In this document: positions 33,688 to 42,920 of the stretch, piece by piece
How positions within the stretch are numbered: the stretch's first letter is position 1
Layout of the letters: each line of letters starts with the position of its first letter
Assembly (NCBI GenBank): GCA_047629195.1
Contig: JBLHWY010000009.1
Coordinates: forward strand, 1 to 64,000
Direction of reading: 5' to 3'
From: UBA4582 sp047629195
Lineage (GTDB): Bacteria; Pseudomonadota; Gammaproteobacteria; Pseudomonadales; Azotimanducaceae
DNA length: 64,000 nt
Translations under genes and position numbers: made by a program
Notes under the pieces: model-generated
Told to the model about the DNA's origin: nothing
The model's input: the letters and a program-made list of their open reading frames with translations, nothing else
Databases searched by the model: none

Positions 33688-34068
33688 ATGGAATGTCCGA
33701 AATGCCATTCAGCAATGGAAGATGTAACTTACGGTCGTAATATGGTGATTGATCGTTGTACTAACTGCAAAGGTATTTGGTTTGATGCGGGTGAGGCAGA
33801 AACCTTAAAAGGTAAATGGATGTCTGAGTTTGTTGATAGCGGTGATCCCGAGGTTGGTCGCGAATACAACAAAATTGAAGATGTTGACTGCCCAAGATGC
33901 AATAAACGTATGCAAAAGGTATCGGATCCAAAGCAGCCACATATATGGTACGAAGCCTGTGCTGATGGTCATGGTATGTATTTTGACGCTGGTGAGTTTA
34001 CTGACTACAAATACGAGACACTTATGGATAAATTTCGCGACCTGATTACAGGAAATCGTGACCAATAG
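33688..34068 (+). CDS. Zinc-ribbon (TFIIB-type) protein
   Basis: About 126 residues with two zinc ribbons. The first is MECPKC (residues 1-6) paired with DRCTNCKGIWFDAGE; the second is DCPRCNKRM paired with YEACADGHGMYFDAGEFTD, in which one of the four cysteines is replaced by an Asp/His pair, so that site may be altered. The family is common in bacteria and has no assigned function. The ATG at 33688 with AAAGGTGA spaced 6 bases upstream is preferred over the GTG at 33679, which is itself part of that Shine-Dalgarno sequence. Cytoplasmic. Confidence 0.8.
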   Translation: MECPKCHSAMEDVTYGRNMVIDRCTNCKGIWFDAGEAETLKGKWMSEFVDSGDPEVGREYNKIEDVDCPRCNKRMQKVSDPKQPHIWYEACADGHGMYFDAGEFTDYKYETLMDKFRDLITGNRDQ

Positions 34069-34084
34069 GCCAAATATTGGGTGA

Positions 34085-34106
34085 GAGGAGGTTAAACAAC
34101 CTCCTC
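34085..34106. terminator. Hairpin after the zinc-ribbon gene
   Basis: GAGGAGGTT, loop AAAC, AACCTCCTC: a perfect 9-bp stem 17 bp after the stop codon. A weak T-rich stretch (TCTTGTTTT) comes only about 16 bases later, so terminator efficiency is uncertain. Confidence 0.6.
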
Positions 34107-34250
34107 CAGGCTCAAATCCTCTTGTTTTAAACCCCAGTGTTTCTAATTTAGTTGTGTCACTGCTTGCCTTGTCACTGCTTTTTCCCAACTAATCCCTAAA
34201 GTTAAATCCTCATTAAACTTCTGTGCAAACTCTGAGTTAGAGATATAAAT

Positions 34251-35075
34251 ATGCGAATAGTTTCTTTTAACGTCAACAGCGTCCGAATTCGATTGCACCA
34301 ACTCGAAGCGGTCATTAACAAGCATAATCCAGATTTCATTGGCCTTCAGGAGACAAAGGTGACAGATGAGGAGTTCCCGGTTGAGGCAATCAATGCGCTC
34401 GGCTACGAGGTCATCTATTACGGCCAGAAGACACACTATGGTGTTGCCCTACTCTCGCGTATTCCGGCAATGAAGCCCCTGACAGGATTTGATTCTGATA
34501 TCGAAACGACTCAGAGGCGAATGGTGGCGGGTCAGTTCAGTCTGGCGGACGGAAGAACCTTAAGCGTGTTTAATGGCTACTTTCCGCAGGGCGAAAATCA
34601 ATCACATGCTGAAAAATATCCGAATAAGCGGGCTTATTACAGCAACTTGTACGAATGGCTTTCGGAAAACCATCAGCCTGAAGACCCCGTCATTGTCATG
34701 GGTGATGTAAATGTTGCGGCGCAGGATATAGATATCGGCATTGGTGAACCTAACCGAAAGCGATGGTTAAAGGATGGAAAATGCAGTTTTCTCCCCGAAG
34801 AACGTGGCTGGTTGCAACACGTGATGAATTGGGGCATGACTGATACCTTTCGACAGATTCATCCTACCGCCGATGACATGTTCAGCTGGTTCGATTATCG
34901 AAGTAAGGGTTTTGATCGAGAACCAAGAAGGGGACTTAGAATAGATATGATTATGGCATCCACGGGTATACACGAATCATGTTTAGACGCTGGAATTGAC
35001 TATGATATCCGAGGTATGGAAAAACCCTCGGATCATTGCCCTATCTGGTCGGAATTTGACCTAAAACTAGCGTGA
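34251..35075 (+). CDS. xthA: Exodeoxyribonuclease III
   Basis: A 274-residue AP endonuclease/3'-5' exonuclease of base-excision repair. Motifs: RIVSFNVNSVR at the N-terminus, FIGLQETKV (metal-binding Glu), MGDVNVAAQDIDIG (catalytic Asp/Asn), a TDTFRQ segment and the terminal SDHCPIW with the catalytic Asp-His. It acts on abasic sites and blocked 3' ends in DNA. Length matches E. coli XthA (268). Apparently monocistronic. Confidence 0.92.
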   Translation: MRIVSFNVNSVRIRLHQLEAVINKHNPDFIGLQETKVTDEEFPVEAINALGYEVIYYGQKTHYGVALLSRIPAMKPLTGFDSDIETTQRRMVAGQFSLADGRTLSVFNGYFPQGENQSHAEKYPNKRAYYSNLYEWLSENHQPEDPVIVMGDVNVAAQDIDIGIGEPNRKRWLKDGKCSFLPEERGWLQHVMNWGMTDTFRQIHPTADDMFSWFDYRSKGFDREPRRGLRIDMIMASTGIHESCLDAGIDYDIRGMEKPSDHCPIWSEFDLKLA

Positions 35076-35112
35076 TGTCTTGTATTGAGTAAAAAGCTCT
35101 CGCAACGAAGGT

Positions 35113-35718
35113 TTAGTCAGATCCGAATATTAATGAAAATGTGACCGGTACGGCTGGTGTGATTGAGCTTAATTTTGCAATCACTTGCAGCGCTTCTATT
35201 CCCTCGCCAAGTCCAAACTGGTGTCCGTATATGATGACAGGTTTGGTCGTGACGACCTGAAACCTGTCCCCTGCGAGTCTTGTGATAATGAGCGGCAGTT
35301 TCACGTTGGCCGTCATTCCATGAAGAGTCGTCTTAGCAGTAAGGTCAAGCGATTGAGTTGCGCCCTGCTCCATCTTTGTGATGGCCATGACATCGATACC
35401 TGCCAATACTTCCAGTTTTGGGAATTGAGCAATATTGAATAGCATGCTTCCAATGCGTTCATTTCGAATCGGAATTTGTGTTTGTACGCTGGCCAAGTCA
35501 ATTTGAATGGCTGCTTGTCCAGCACTCGTCACGTGACCAGATATGCGTTCGAAGCTATGAGATTCCACTATTGCATCATTTTTGATGGTGGCAAAGCCTA
35601 TGTAGGATTCATCTGGCATCAGTTTCCAATCGGCGAAGGAGACCGACGGAAAAACCACCAGTAAAGCGCAAATTGCGGCGATATTAAGATATCTTTGTTT
35701 AGTACTATTTCTGTTCAT
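35113..35718 (-). CDS. YceI family periplasmic protein
   Basis: 201 residues with a signal peptide (YLNIAAICALLVVFPSVSFA then DWKLMPDES). The mature lipocalin-like beta-barrel pattern, including SYIGFATIKNDAIVESHSFERISG and the terminal symmetric strands, is that of YceI proteins, which bind polyisoprenoids or other amphiphiles in the periplasm. Convergent with xthA. Just downstream in strand order from the vanZ-pyrF pair but separated by about 80 bp. Confidence 0.88.
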   Translation of the reverse strand: MNRNSTKQRYLNIAAICALLVVFPSVSFADWKLMPDESYIGFATIKNDAIVESHSFERISGHVTSAGQAAIQIDLASVQTQIPIRNERIGSMLFNIAQFPKLEVLAGIDVMAITKMEQGATQSLDLTAKTTLHGMTANVKLPLIITRLAGDRFQVVTTKPVIIYGHQFGLGEGIEALQVIAKLSSITPAVPVTFSLIFGSD

Positions 35719-35797
35719 TCAACTATTGTCCTTTAAAGTGTTCAATTCTAATATATTTGATGTTTCGTTTGGTGGCCTCCAGAATCAAGAGCCCGAA

Positions 35798-36208
35798 TCA
35801 AGCGCCTGAATCATGTGCCTGTTGAGATAATGGGGTATCAATTGCTGCTCTGACATTGCTTAACCAATCGATTCTCAAGCACTGTGCCCGGAGCATGATG
35901 TAGATTGTAATACCAATGCAATCAGCCAAGATATCTGATAGTTCAAAGAACCGATACCCAACAAACCATTGCGCGACCTCGATCGCGACACCATAACAAG
36001 CCAAAGTTAGCCATTTGCGCCAGTACCCTGATACAGCAAAATCTAGCAAGAATGCGAGTGTGATAAAGGCTGCAAGGTGATTACTCTTGTCCCACATACC
36101 ATGCAATTCCGGTATGTCTAGAGGCGTCAACGCTAGATAGCTGATTGCGCAGAAGGCGATCAAGAAGCCCGTCCTGAATACTTGTATTGAGAGGTTTACA
36201 ACCTTCAT
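35798..36208 (-). CDS. VanZ-like membrane protein
   Basis: 136 residues with four hydrophobic segments. The WDKSNHLAAFITLAFLLDFA segment (about 39-58) and EVAQWFVGYRFFELSDILADCIG (about 77-99) are the VanZ-family signatures. In Gram-negatives these proteins are uncharacterised; resistance to teicoplanin applies only to some Gram-positive members. Its ATG lies two bases after the pyrF stop, so the two genes are co-translated. Confidence 0.82.
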   Translation of the reverse strand: MKVVNLSIQVFRTGFLIAFCAISYLALTPLDIPELHGMWDKSNHLAAFITLAFLLDFAVSGYWRKWLTLACYGVAIEVAQWFVGYRFFELSDILADCIGITIYIMLRAQCLRIDWLSNVRAAIDTPLSQQAHDSGA

Positions 36209-36210
36209 AG

Positions 36211-37017
36211 CTAGTTTCGGGCTGCGTTAATACTGTTGCGAGTTTCCAATGCGTTTGTGCGCGCTGACTCAGCAAAATCTTCGCCATCGGACGCATAAAT
36301 TACACCGCGAGATGAACTCACAATCACGTTTTGACCAAATGTTGCCCTCATCATCGCGTTGATGTCTCCTCCCTGGGCGCCAATACCTGGCACGAGAAAA
36401 GGCATATCGCCAGTAATCTCGCGAACTCTCGCGAGCTCGGCAGGTTGAGTTGCGCCTACGACCAAACCAACATTATTATTCTCGTTCCATTGTTCACAGG
36501 CCAAATATGCAACCTGTTCATAGACGCGTCTGCCTCCTTCCAACATCAGGTTTTGCAGATCTGTGCCGCCCGGATTAGATGTACGGCAGAGGACGAAAAC
36601 CCCCTTGTTTTCATAGCTTAGGTATGGCGCTAGCGAATCTGTGCCCATATAAGGGTTCACTGTAATCGCATCTGCGTTAAATCGCTCAAACAACTCGCGA
36701 GCATATTGCTCCGCAGTATTGCCAATATCGCCTCGCTTGGCATCCAGTAAAACGGGAACACCCTTACTCTGTGCGTATTGTATTGTCTCAATTAGAGCTT
36801 CTTCCGCACTTTGGCTGCTGTAGTAGGCAATTTGCGGCTTATAGCAGCAAACGAGGTCATGGGTCGCGTCAATGATAGCCCGATTGAAATCAATGATCGC
36901 ATCAGTCTTGGCAGCTAAATGGGCCGGTATTTTGATGCTATCAGTATCCAAACCAACGCAAAGCATCGTATTCCGCTCGGCGTCCCTGATTTGGACTCGC
37001 TGAAAAAAGTTGGTCAC
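36211..37017 (-). CDS. pyrF: Orotidine 5'-phosphate decarboxylase (type 2)
   Basis: About 268 residues. PyrF decarboxylates OMP to UMP, final step of pyrimidine synthesis. The size, the early MLCVGLDTD and the catalytic LLDAKRGDIGNTAEQYA (Asp-Lys-Asp set) mark the longer type 2 branch rather than the 230-residue E. coli type. I place the start at the GTG at 37017 (VTNFFQRV), which has AGGAG nine bases upstream; the open frame continues to 37131 but that extension has no family similarity. Co-translated with the VanZ-like gene. Confidence 0.9.
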   Translation of the reverse strand: MTNFFQRVQIRDAERNTMLCVGLDTDSIKIPAHLAAKTDAIIDFNRAIIDATHDLVCCYKPQIAYYSSQSAEEALIETIQYAQSKGVPVLLDAKRGDIGNTAEQYARELFERFNADAITVNPYMGTDSLAPYLSYENKGVFVLCRTSNPGGTDLQNLMLEGGRRVYEQVAYLACEQWNENNNVGLVVGATQPAELARVREITGDMPFLVPGIGAQGGDINAMMRATFGQNVIVSSSRGVIYASDGEDFAESARTNALETRNSINAARN

Positions 37018-37262
37018 TAATAGTTTCTCCTGCAAATTATTCTCTATTACACAAAAGGTCACTGACAAATTTGGTCGCTTCAGGCCAGAAATGCAAAAAT
37101 TTGTCAACGCATTGTAGCGCATAGCTGTCATGGTTGCACACCCGTATACTGTGCTAACTCACTGATTAATAATGTTAATTTCACATGAAATAAAAGTTGG
37201 CACGGACTTGGCATATACCTTGGGTAACTAAACAACTGATAGCGTTTACCGGAGAGCAAATT

Positions 37263-37688
37263 ATGATTGATTCTGTTTTAGCATCGAAAGTCATCGGGAT
37301 TACACAAGGTAGACGCCGTCACTTTGCAGGGAAAGCTGTCATGAATCACGCTGGAAGGGAAATGAGACAAGAAACACGCCATTCAAGCCACGAAAGATTG
37401 TTCGTTCAAGTTGTAGAATGTGACGATCAGAAGCTGATCGGAATGACCGTCAGCTGCGATTCAGTGGATGTCTCAGTAGGAGGTCTAAGAATATCCTCGG
37501 AAACACATATTCCTGAAGGCAGTCAGGTTGATCTTTGGATCGATGTTAATTCAGGCCCCGGCAAGTTCTTCCTAACCAGCGATGTTCGTTGGAGCAAAAC
37601 CACGAACGATGGCAACTATCTCTTCGGCGCGCAGTTACGTGATGGCGCTGCAACTGACATCAATGAATGGAGAGCACTACAGAGCTAG
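37263..37688 (+). CDS. PilZ-domain protein
   Basis: About 141 residues. The c-di-GMP-binding signature is present: an Arg-rich RQETRHSSHER near residues 36-46 (RxxxR) and DVSVGGLRI about 35 residues later (D/N-x-S-x-x-G). A DVRWSK strand follows. PilZ proteins bind c-di-GMP and act on motility, polysaccharide or transcription targets; no such target is adjacent. ATG at 37263 has GGAGAG upstream and is preferred over a TTG at 37197. Divergent from pyrF. Confidence 0.82.
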   Translation: MIDSVLASKVIGITQGRRRHFAGKAVMNHAGREMRQETRHSSHERLFVQVVECDDQKLIGMTVSCDSVDVSVGGLRISSETHIPEGSQVDLWIDVNSGPGKFFLTSDVRWSKTTNDGNYLFGAQLRDGAATDINEWRALQS

Positions 37689-37713
37689 TGCTTCACTTCC
37701 TTGCCCTCTCCGG

Positions 37714-39087
37714 TCAGATTTTGTTGATTCGGGGGCCATCGCGGGTATCCTCTACTTCGTAACCCTCGGACAGCAAATTTGCTCTGATCTCATCGGCCAT
37801 CAGCCAATCTTTGTCTTTTCTTGCTGCTGCACGGTCGTCAGCCAACTTCACGATATGCTCGGGAATTTCGACTAAGTCTGGCTGCCAATCCGCGATATCC
37901 AAACCAAATATCTGATCAAACGCCAACAATGTTGCTTTTTTGCTGCCTTCTTCCAAGTCAGATTTTACTAGATCCCAGGTCAGTGCCAGCGCCCTTGGTA
38001 AATTCAGGTCATCATTGACAAAGTCCAGAAAAGCCGCGTAAAAACCTTCATCTATAACTGTAGGCTCGCCCCAATTGAAGGCTGTTTGGTATAGACGGCC
38101 AAGTGCAACATTATTTGCTTCAAGACTCTCCCACGAAAAAGACATTTGGGTCCTATAGTGCGCGCTCAAACAGAAATAGCGGTAACTCATGGCAGAGAGT
38201 CCACCTTCTAATAGCGTCTCCAGGCGTAGGAATTCCCCCGTAGACTTCGACATTTTTGAGTCATTCAGTTGCAGGAAGTAGCCGTGCATCCAGAAGTTTG
38301 CAAGCCGGGTACCGCGGCTTGCTTCAGTTTGAGCGATCTCGTTGGAATGATGGATGGAAATATGATCTTCACCACCGCAGTGAATATCGAAGTAATCTCC
38401 AAGGTACTTTGCGGCCATTGCGGAACATTCGATATGCCAGCCCGGGAAACCAATCCCCCAGGGGCTTTCCCACTCCATTTCGCGCTGCTCATCTTTGGGT
38501 GAAAACTTCCAGAGCGCAAAATCTGTCACAAAACGCCGCTCAGAATCGACTCTTGCACCTTCCTGCAACCCTTCAATATTGAGTCTTGCTAGATACCCAT
38601 AGCTATTAAGCTTCCTAGAATCGAAGTAGATACCGTCGGCCGTTCGGTAGGTGTAACCTTTATGCTCTAAATCTTGGATGAATTCGATCTGTTCTACAAT
38701 ATGATCCGTCGCTTTGCACCAGATGGTGGGCTCAATGATGTTTAGTGCCGTCAGGTCTGTTTTAAAGGCTGCACCATATTTGTCGGCTAGCTGCCAGGCC
38801 GTTAGCCCCGTGCGTTTAGCGCCAACTGTCATTTTATCTTCGCCGCTGTCAGCGTCGGATGTCAGATGACCAACATCGGTGATATTCATCACCAGATTGA
38901 CTTCATAGCCGTTTAAAATAAGGGCTCTGCGAAGTAGATCTTCAAATATGTAGGTACGTAAGTTGCCGATATGGGCAAAGTTGTAAACAGTAGGTCCGCA
39001 GCAATACATCCCGACCTTTCCAGCTTCAAGCGGTTCAAAAGGTCTTACTTTTCGTTCGTAGGTGTCGAATAGCTGTAGAGAAATCAT
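37714..39087 (-). CDS. cysS: Cysteinyl-tRNA synthetase
   Basis: 457 residues, class I synthetase. Motifs: CCGPTVYNFAHIGNLRTY (HIGH-type HIGN with zinc Cys), the zinc-binding GWHIECSAM and GGEDHISIHHSNE, and the KMSKS loop in NDSKMSKSTGEF. It charges tRNA-Cys in the cytoplasm; the tRNA-Cys(GCA) gene itself is at 61500-61573. Standalone and convergent with the PilZ gene. Confidence 0.95.
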   Translation of the reverse strand: MISLQLFDTYERKVRPFEPLEAGKVGMYCCGPTVYNFAHIGNLRTYIFEDLLRRALILNGYEVNLVMNITDVGHLTSDADSGEDKMTVGAKRTGLTAWQLADKYGAAFKTDLTALNIIEPTIWCKATDHIVEQIEFIQDLEHKGYTYRTADGIYFDSRKLNSYGYLARLNIEGLQEGARVDSERRFVTDFALWKFSPKDEQREMEWESPWGIGFPGWHIECSAMAAKYLGDYFDIHCGGEDHISIHHSNEIAQTEASRGTRLANFWMHGYFLQLNDSKMSKSTGEFLRLETLLEGGLSAMSYRYFCLSAHYRTQMSFSWESLEANNVALGRLYQTAFNWGEPTVIDEGFYAAFLDFVNDDLNLPRALALTWDLVKSDLEEGSKKATLLAFDQIFGLDIADWQPDLVEIPEHIVKLADDRAAARKDKDWLMADEIRANLLSEGYEVEDTRDGPRINKI

Positions 39088-39195
39088 TTTTATGTCACGT
39101 CAGGTACTGAGCAGCGCATAATAATGAAAATACCAGTATTAACAAGTAGGAAGGCGACACGGTTGCAGCGGCTTCTTTAATGAATAGCCTCGTGA

Positions 39196-39807
39196 TTACG
39201 CATAGCGTTCTGCCATCACCCGCTCAACCGTATCGACGATCACTTGCGTTTGCTGATCCAGTTCAACATTGACGTCATCACCTACTTTCATCAAAGAGAA
39301 ATTGGTGCGCTCGAGTGTCTCTGGTATGAGGTTGATTGAAAAATGATCTCCAGCTACTTCAGCTATCGTCAAGCTGGCGCCATTCAAAGCGAGAAACCCT
39401 TTATTGAAGACGTATTTCATCCAGTCTTTATGGCCGGTCATGGTTATTTTACGGTTGTTTTCGCTGTCTACCACCTTTGAAACTTTTGCAACGTCAATCA
39501 CGTGTCCAGAAAGTATATGCCCGCCCACCTCGGCGCCGGCATGGGCCGAACGCTCAATATTCACCAGAACACCCTCTTCGAGTTCACTGGTGTTACTGAT
39601 GTCTAACGTGGCGGCAATAGCATCAAAGAACACCTCGTTTTCGACAATATGCGTCACGGTAAAGCAAGTTCCGTTAACGGCGACACTAGCGCCCGTTTGA
39701 AGATCCACCAGTAGTGGATCAGGAAACCTGATGCCAAAAGTCATCAAGCCGGTTTTGCGCTTAAGGCTGTTGATAGGTAAAAGTGCTTGAACGATACCTG
39801 TGTACAT
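39196..39807 (-). CDS. ribE: Riboflavin synthase alpha chain
   Basis: About 203 residues. It converts two 6,7-dimethyl-8-ribityllumazine into riboflavin and a pyrimidinedione. The two tandem beta-barrel repeats are visible: N-half MYTGIVQA...GASVAVNGTCFTV...GGHILSGHV, and C-half GFLALNGASLTIAEV...INLIPETLERTNF. The layout is closer to E. coli RibC than to the rib-operon version. Start placed at ATG 39807; the frame remains open to 39945, but the first 46 codons are a repeat-derived extension. No FMN riboswitch upstream. Confidence 0.92.
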   Translation of the reverse strand: MYTGIVQALLPINSLKRKTGLMTFGIRFPDPLLVDLQTGASVAVNGTCFTVTHIVENEVFFDAIAATLDISNTSELEEGVLVNIERSAHAGAEVGGHILSGHVIDVAKVSKVVDSENNRKITMTGHKDWMKYVFNKGFLALNGASLTIAEVAGDHFSINLIPETLERTNFSLMKVGDDVNVELDQQTQVIVDTVERVMAERYA

Positions 39808-39826
39808 TTTCCAATTGCCTCTGTAT

Positions 39827-39856
39827 TTATAGGTAGGACAGTTATAGGTAGGACAG
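39827..39856. repeat. Tandem 15-bp direct repeat
   Basis: TTATAGGTAGGACAG occurs twice in direct succession, 20 bp upstream of the ribE start. It could be a slipped-strand duplication or a pair of operator half-sites. Confidence 0.9.
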
Positions 39857-40035
39857 TTTATTAGTGAAAAAGTCTGATGGTCGAAATCGACGCCACATAA
39901 TCCACCTAAATCACTATTGCTGTCAATTGTTTCATAACTTAACAATAAGCCTTAATAAAGTGGTTTATGCTATTGATATATATAAATTAAAACATGTAAC
40001 CTTGTTGATGTTTCGGAACATATCATCGAACCTTT

Positions 40036-40064
40036 CTGTCAGGTATTATTCAGACCTATATAAT
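40036..40064 (+). promoter_or_regulatory. Candidate sigma70 promoter
   Basis: CTGTCA and TATAAT separated by 17 bp, followed by about 55 bases to the GTG start of the HAD gene. Good match in sequence and spacing; untested. Confidence 0.5.
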
Positions 40065-40119
40065 TTATTAGATTTGCTGCGGGCAATGACCCGTTTCGGT
40101 TTATGGAGAACAGACCAAG

Positions 40120-40965
40120 GTGATTCCAATCAAAATGCTCGCACTGGATCTAGATGGCACGCTCGCGATCGACAATCACAAGATTTTACCTGCAACCAGA
40201 GAGGCGTTAACCGACCTCCATAATCAGGATGTTGAGGTCGTCATAGCAACGGGCCGAAGATACCGGACGACAAGATACGTCATTGACAATCTAGGTTTCG
40301 ACGTTTTTGCAGTCTGCAATGGTGGTGCACTTGTCAAGATGCCGGATTCTACGACTTTATACGAATCCCCCTTCTCTACCGATCAGTTAAACAAAATTAC
40401 ATTGATTGCTCGAGAGTTAGGTTTGTCAGTCATGGCGCAACGCGATGCGCATGATCGCGGCGGTGCGGACTTTGTCATTGATGACCAAATTGCCTGGCGC
40501 CCTTCTTTTCAGCATTACTTTGATGAAAACAAGCAATGGGGACTAGCAGCGGATCTAACCGCGCAGCCAGCAGAATTTGTAGTTGCGGCCACATTCGGTG
40601 AACAAGCTAAACTTCACGCAATTCGAGATCGCATCAACGAGTTATACCCCGATGATTATACAAACATCATCGTACCGCCGTTTAATACTGACGATTATTA
40701 TATGGAGATTACGCGACGTTCTGTCTCAAAATGGGAGGGCTTACAACACTTAATGACTCATTTCGATATTCCTGCAGAAGCATTGTGTTGCGTAGGTGAT
40801 GAATTGAATGATCTCTCAATGTTGATGGCCGCAACTCATAGTGTGGCAATGGGCAACGGCAACAAGGAACTCCATCCCCACGTCACCTTTGTCTGTGGCA
40901 ATCACGATGAGGATGGTATTCTCGAAGTTGTCGACTATATTAGGCATCACAATAGCAAGTGCTAA
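40120..40965 (+). CDS. HAD-superfamily hydrolase, Cof type (second copy)
   Basis: 281 residues. LALDLDGTLAIDNHK at the N-terminus carries the nucleophile/acid Asp pair; VVIATGRRYRT is motif II, KWEGL supplies the Lys, and CCVGDELNDLSMLMA the Mg-binding acids. It resembles YidA-type sugar phosphatases more than the copy at 3291, but the substrate is unknown. GTG start at 40120 with GGAGA about 11 bases upstream; an ATG at 40135 is the alternative. ltaE follows after 24 bp and is probably co-transcribed. Confidence 0.87.
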   Translation: MIPIKMLALDLDGTLAIDNHKILPATREALTDLHNQDVEVVIATGRRYRTTRYVIDNLGFDVFAVCNGGALVKMPDSTTLYESPFSTDQLNKITLIARELGLSVMAQRDAHDRGGADFVIDDQIAWRPSFQHYFDENKQWGLAADLTAQPAEFVVAATFGEQAKLHAIRDRINELYPDDYTNIIVPPFNTDDYYMEITRRSVSKWEGLQHLMTHFDIPAEALCCVGDELNDLSMLMAATHSVAMGNGNKELHPHVTFVCGNHDEDGILEVVDYIRHHNSKC

Positions 40966-40989
40966 CCCTTGAAGGCAGAATGAATAGAT

Positions 40990-41997
40990 ATGATTGACCT
41001 GAGAAGTGACACTGTAACCAAACCGACACCTGCAATGATTGCTGCGATGATTGCAGCCGAAGTTGGCGATGACGTCTATGGTGAAGACCCAACCGTAAAT
41101 GATTTAGAACAGTATGCAGCTGAACTTACCGGCAAAGAAGCGGGCCTATTTGTGTCGACAGGCACCCAAGGGAATTTGCTGGCGCTATTGAGCCAATGTG
41201 AACGCGGTCACGAATATATCGCGGGGCAGGAAGCGCACAGTTACAAATTTGAGGGCGGTGGCGCTGCGGTACTTGGGGGTATACAACCACAACCATTACC
41301 TTTCAATTCGCGCGGCGAACTCGAGCAAGACGATGTCATGCGCGCGATCAAACCGGACGACTTTCATTTTGCCCGAACCCATCTTGTTTGCCTGGAAAAC
41401 ACCCAGGGCGGCAAAGTACTGTCGCTCGAATATTTGAATCAATTCGCAGAATTTATCAGAGCGCAAAACTTAAGATTTCACCTCGATGGTGCACGAGTAT
41501 TCAATGCTGCTGTTCGATTAAACGTGCCGGTTAAAGAAATCACCTCTCTGTTTGATTCAGTTTCTATTTGTTTGTCCAAAGGACTGGGTTGTCCTGCGGG
41601 TTCCCTCTTAGTGGCCGACGCTAAAACCATCGCTAAGGCAAGAAGGTATCGAAAAATGCTCGGTGGAGGTATGCGACAAGTCGGTATCATTGCCGCAAGC
41701 GGCAGGTTTGCCCTCGAGAACCATGTTGAGCGGCTAGAGGTTGATCACAAAAATGCTTCAGTTTTGGGTGCCGCTCTGTCTCAACTCGAAAATGTAGGCA
41801 TAGCAGAACCTGTTGAGACAAACATGGTCATGATAAATATCAGTGAGATTGATTTTAAACAGTTACAGCAACATTTGCTCGAACGTCAGATTCGTATTTC
41901 CAGCCCCAGATTAGTGACTCACTTGGATATATCCACTGAAGATATCAATACAATCATTTCCGCCTTCAGAGAATTTAATGAAGGTTGTTTGGTTTGA
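40990..41997 (+). CDS. ltaE: Low-specificity L-threonine aldolase
   Basis: 335 residues, PLP-dependent. It cleaves L-threonine or allo-threonine to glycine and acetaldehyde. Seen: MIDLRSDTVTKPT, the GDDVYGEDPTVNDLE segment, LDGARVFNA with the PLP-binding Asp, and the Schiff-base Lys in ICLSKGLGCPAG. Follows the HAD gene by 24 bp. Its last 23 bp overlap the 3' end of the convergent acyltransferase gene. Confidence 0.92.
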   Translation: MIDLRSDTVTKPTPAMIAAMIAAEVGDDVYGEDPTVNDLEQYAAELTGKEAGLFVSTGTQGNLLALLSQCERGHEYIAGQEAHSYKFEGGGAAVLGGIQPQPLPFNSRGELEQDDVMRAIKPDDFHFARTHLVCLENTQGGKVLSLEYLNQFAEFIRAQNLRFHLDGARVFNAAVRLNVPVKEITSLFDSVSICLSKGLGCPAGSLLVADAKTIAKARRYRKMLGGGMRQVGIIAASGRFALENHVERLEVDHKNASVLGAALSQLENVGIAEPVETNMVMINISEIDFKQLQQHLLERQIRISSPRLVTHLDISTEDINTIISAFREFNEGCLV

Positions 41998-42685
41998 GTA
42001 AAGAGAGCAGCCAACCCAGCGTGGAGTTGCCGGCAAGTTTGTCGTACAAGTATTGTTCTTCGAACTCGGCATAGGGTTGCTCACTATTAAATAGTGCTTC
42101 GCGAGTGGTCAGATGCTCGGTTGAGAGCGCTTTAACTATTTTTGCGGGGTTGCCTGCAACGATAGAATTTGGCGGAACGTCTTTGGTGACAACTGAATAA
42201 GCGCCCACAATACTGTTTTCTCCGATTGTGACTCCCTTTGTCACAAGTGCACTGTCTCCAATCCAGACATTATCCTCAAGTACGATCGGCGCATGGTTAC
42301 CCGGAGCATATATACGATGGTGTAGGTCGTGCCAATCAGCATCAGATAGGTAACAGTTCATCGCCAACAGGCAACTCTTGCCGATAGTTATTGAATCTGC
42401 CGAGGATATTCTCACACCAGGGTTGACCAAACTGTAATGGCCAATTTTAATTTGGCCCAAATTCTCAAATACAGCTAATCGGACCGGTTTGTCTTTTAAA
42501 GCCATAAAATGTACGTGATCTTCGACGTCAATATTAGTGCCAGAAATTTCAAGATATCGGGGATTCATGACCCGCATGCCTACGCCAGAAGATTCGAACT
42601 GGGGACGAACGAAATGGTCTACATATCGCTCATTTAAGTAGTTTTGGTAAACTCTTAACCAATTGGGTCGATGATCCTGCCGCAA
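41975..42685 (-). CDS. Hexapeptide-repeat (left-handed beta-helix) acyltransferase
   Basis: 236 residues. The hexapeptide-repeat coil runs from about 75 to 205 (IKIGHYSLVNPGVRISSADSI ... NVWIGDSALVTKGVTIGENSIVGAYSVV ... IVAGNPAKIV), typical of maltose/galactoside O-acetyltransferases; DWHDLHHRI holds the likely catalytic His. It probably acetylates a sugar or an envelope glycan. The start is a TTG at 42685, supported by AGGAG seven bases upstream and the absence of a better in-frame ATG. Tail-to-tail overlap with ltaE of 23 bp. Confidence 0.85.
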   Translation of the reverse strand: MRQDHRPNWLRVYQNYLNERYVDHFVRPQFESSGVGMRVMNPRYLEISGTNIDVEDHVHFMALKDKPVRLAVFENLGQIKIGHYSLVNPGVRISSADSITIGKSCLLAMNCYLSDADWHDLHHRIYAPGNHAPIVLEDNVWIGDSALVTKGVTIGENSIVGAYSVVTKDVPPNSIVAGNPAKIVKALSTEHLTTREALFNSEQPYAEFEEQYLYDKLAGNSTLGWLLSLLKPNNLH

Positions 42686-42920
42686 TATTAGCTCCTGCCT
42701 GTGTGATAAGCGTTGATACCCTCCGCTATCATGTCAAGTTAGTTTGCCCGGGGAAATACTTTTTGCATTTTGTCCCAGGTTCTTGCTATTTCGACGAACT
42801 AGACACGACTGCTTGAAACGATCGCACATCTGCTCGGCTTCGAGGTGCGATAAGCGGTAGTCATTGGCTCAATTGTATGTAAGCATTAGCCCTCGAAAAA
42901 ATGAGGCAATAAGAATCTCA

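Larger units (their letters stand above)
39808..40119. other. 312-bp divergent region between ribE and a HAD gene
   Basis: Holds a tandem 15-bp repeat (39827-39856) near ribE and a promoter candidate for the HAD gene (40036-40064). Bases 39950-40000 are very AT-rich. No RNA gene or riboswitch seen. Confidence 0.55.

Noticed and set aside
35798..36208. Glycopeptide resistance gene (VanZ)
   Set aside because: VanZ-like proteins in Gram-negatives are generic membrane proteins; no van cluster is present.
39808..39900. FMN riboswitch upstream of riboflavin synthase
   Set aside because: None of the conserved RFN junction sequences are recognisable; only the 15-bp tandem repeat is there.
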